Below, in pieces: positions 59,755-61,548 of a stretch of 61,548 bases of DNA. The number at the start of each line of letters is the position of its first letter. Position 1 is the first letter of the stretch. The DNA comes from Cymbomonas tetramitiformis. Lineage: Eukaryota; Chlorophyta; Pyramimonadophyceae; Pyramimonadales; Pyramimonadaceae. Position numbers and translations under genes: made by a program. The notes beneath the pieces were generated by a model. That model was not told the DNA's origin. It did not search any database and saw nothing but the letters and a program-made list of their open reading frames with translations. The stretch covers positions 1 through 61,548 of the forward strand of contig LGRX02028897.1 of assembly GCA_001247695.2 (NCBI GenBank). Direction: 5' to 3'.

Positions 59755-61548
59755 AGGTTCGAAATGCAGGCCGGCTCTCAGGGTTCGGGTCTTACGCGTA
59801 CTGTACGTGGGTCGCAAGGCTGAAAAAAACCGGACCATCATAGAGATATGGCCAATGAATCCAAACTCGGTCTCGTGGTGCCATGTGCATCGACAACAAT
59901 GTAACACATGCCCTGAAGGGTCACTCGACCGCTGGGGTGGCTTGGAGCCCCATGGATCCGCCGATTTCGAAGGGGGGCTAGGGCATGATATCTCTATGAC
60001 GGTCCACCCCCCAGAATTGGTGGGACGACAGGTAGGGTGCAGTTGGCGTGCTGTAGCGGCGTGTAGCTCGATGGCTAAGGCAAGATGCATGGTGGGGATG
60101 ACGAAGGACATCAGGTGGGATGTGGGACTACCGCGCCTTGCCACATGGAGGCTCGGCACACCCCTAATTCTAGTGCAAAAGGTTGTTGATGTAGACTGTG
60201 GTAGGTGGGGGCATTGGAGGGGGTGTGGCCCGAGCATGGTTGCGCTGACGGAGCAGGGCGTAGCGAGCGAACCGCTTCGATTCGTGCGGCGCGCGAGGTG
60301 TCCCAACACACTAGAAGAGTGGCGAAATAATACTTTTGTTTGGGGTGGTTGGCGGGGGGGCAGGGTGGGGAGGTTCGAAATGCAGGCCGGCTCTCAGGGT
60401 TCGGGTCTTACGCGTACGTGGGTCGCAAGGCTGAAAAAACCCGGACCATCATAGAGATATGGCCAATGAATCCAAACTCGGTCTCGTGGTGCCATGTGCA
60501 TCGAAAACAATGTAACACAAATCATGCCCTGAAGGGTCACTCGACCGCTGGGGTGGCTTGGAGCCCCATGGATCCGCCGATTTCGAAGGGGGGCTAGGGC
60601 AGGATATCTCTATGACGGTCCACCCCCAGAATTGGTGGGACGACAGGTAGGGTGCAGTTGGCGTGCTGTAGCGGCGTGTAGCTCGATGGCCAAGGCAAGA
60701 TGCATGGTGGGGATGACGAAGGACATCAGGTGGGATGTGGGACTACCGCGCCTTGCCACATGGAGGCTCGGCACACCCCTAATTCTAGTGCAAAAGGTTG
60801 TTGATGTAGACTGTGGTAGGTGGGGGCATTGGAGGGGGTGTGGCCCGAGCATGGTTGCGCTGACGGAGCAGGGCGTAGCGAGCGAACCGCTTCGATTCGT
60901 GCGGCGCGCGAGGTGTCCCAACACACTAGAAGAGTGGCGAAATAATACTTCTGTTTGGGGTGGTTGGCGGGGGGGCAGGGTGGGGAGGTTCGAAATGCAG
61001 GCCGGCTCTCAGGGTTCGGGTCTTACGCGTACGTGGGTCGCAAGGCTGAAAAAACCGGACCGTCATAGAGATATGGCCAATGAATCCAAACTCGGTCTCG
61101 TGGTGCCATGTGCATCGAAAACAATGTAACACAAATCATGCCCTGAAGGGTCACTCGACCGAGGGGGTGGCTTGGAGCCCCATGGATCCGCCGATTTCGA
61201 AGGGGGGCTAGGGCAGGATATCTCTATGACGGTCCACCCCCCAGAATTGGTGGGACGACAGGTAGGGTGCAGTTGGCGTGCTGTAGCGGCGTGTAGCTCG
61301 ATGGCCAAGGCAAGATGCATGGTGGGGATGACGAAGGACATCGGGTGGGATGTGGGACTACCGCGCCTTGCCACATGAAGGCTCGGCACACCCCTAATTC
61401 TAGTGCAAAAGGTTGTTGATGTAGACTGTGGTAGGTGGGGGCATTGGAGGGGGTGTGGCCCGAGCATGGTTGCGCTGACGGAGCAGGGCGTAGCGAGCGA
61501 ACCGCTTCGATTCGTGCGGCGCGCGAGGTGTCGCAACACACTAGAAGA
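59755..61548. repeat. Satellite array, unit about 615 bp
   Basis: Three head-to-tail units start with AGGTTCGAAATGCAGGCCGG at 59755, 60371 and 60986; the last runs off the window. Units are about 98% alike, with small indels (for example ACAAATCATGCC against ACATGCC). Long minus-strand frames (158-187 codons) exist in each unit but are broken by indels in one, so coding is doubtful. A diverged copy lies at 46741-46930. Confidence 0.93.

Noticed and set aside
59746..61548. Repeated minus-strand ORFs of 158-187 codons in the satellite
   Set aside because: Frames differ in length between near-identical units because of small indels, and the composition looks like a chance open frame in GC-rich DNA.

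Overview
The window is nuclear DNA of a eukaryote. Spliced genes with GT-AG introns, a plant-type rhodanese, a TALE homeobox gene and a very dense LTR, LINE and DNA-transposon content fit a green alga. A prasinophyte such as Cymbomonas would match the 44-bp minisatellite-filled introns, but that species guess rests on general resemblance only.

Left arm, about 1-16,700, is gene-bearing. A minus-strand rhodanese-like gene (283-1205, partial) is followed by a plus-strand ankyrin-repeat gene (3128-12052). Its introns hold five minisatellites and a short two-copy repeat, and its ankyrin repeats sit one per 99-nt phase-0 exon. A minus-strand TALE homeobox gene (12662-16372) comes next. The near-invariant Trp-Phe pair of its homeodomain recognition helix is replaced by Lys-Met.

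Right arm, about 16,700-61,548, is almost entirely mobile DNA and resolves into a nest. From outside in: an LTR element C (LTRs 21699-21880 and 46563-46740) was split by a Gag-type LTR element E (23012-45814, LTRs 181/184 bp). E was split by a decayed LINE on the minus strand (about 24,660-43,735). The LINE was split by a 7.65-kb DNA transposon (26399-34047, 4-bp target duplication ATAT, 26-bp terminal inverted repeats) and by two palindrome-ended elements (37185-38003 and 42621-43240). The 7.65-kb transposon carries a further palindrome-ended element (26582-27256). A hAT-type MITE (44815-45092, 8-bp target duplication) sits in the gag copy of E. Removing E rejoins a reading frame of C across 22.8 kb, and removing the 7.65-kb transposon rejoins the LINE frame.

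The LINE has an unusually long domain list: Ulp1-like cysteine protease, APE endonuclease, reverse transcriptase, a PCIF1-like methyltransferase-fold segment, RNase H, CCHC knuckle and a restriction-like endonuclease. Dual endonucleases are the hallmark of the Dualen/RandI group of green algal LINEs. The DUF7869-type transposon carries four ORFs, including a RING protein with CUE-like repeats.

To the right lie a pol-less LTR element A (46931-50272), a long Ty1/copia element (50273-59754, minus strand) and a 615-bp satellite array. In both A and the copia element, gag is followed, after a single in-frame UAG, by an ORF with a membrane segment. In copia that ORF is followed by a single in-frame UGA and then pol, so gag, the membrane ORF and pol share one frame. 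This shared Gag-stop-membrane layout, and the LINE's domain list, are the strongest candidates for something undescribed.
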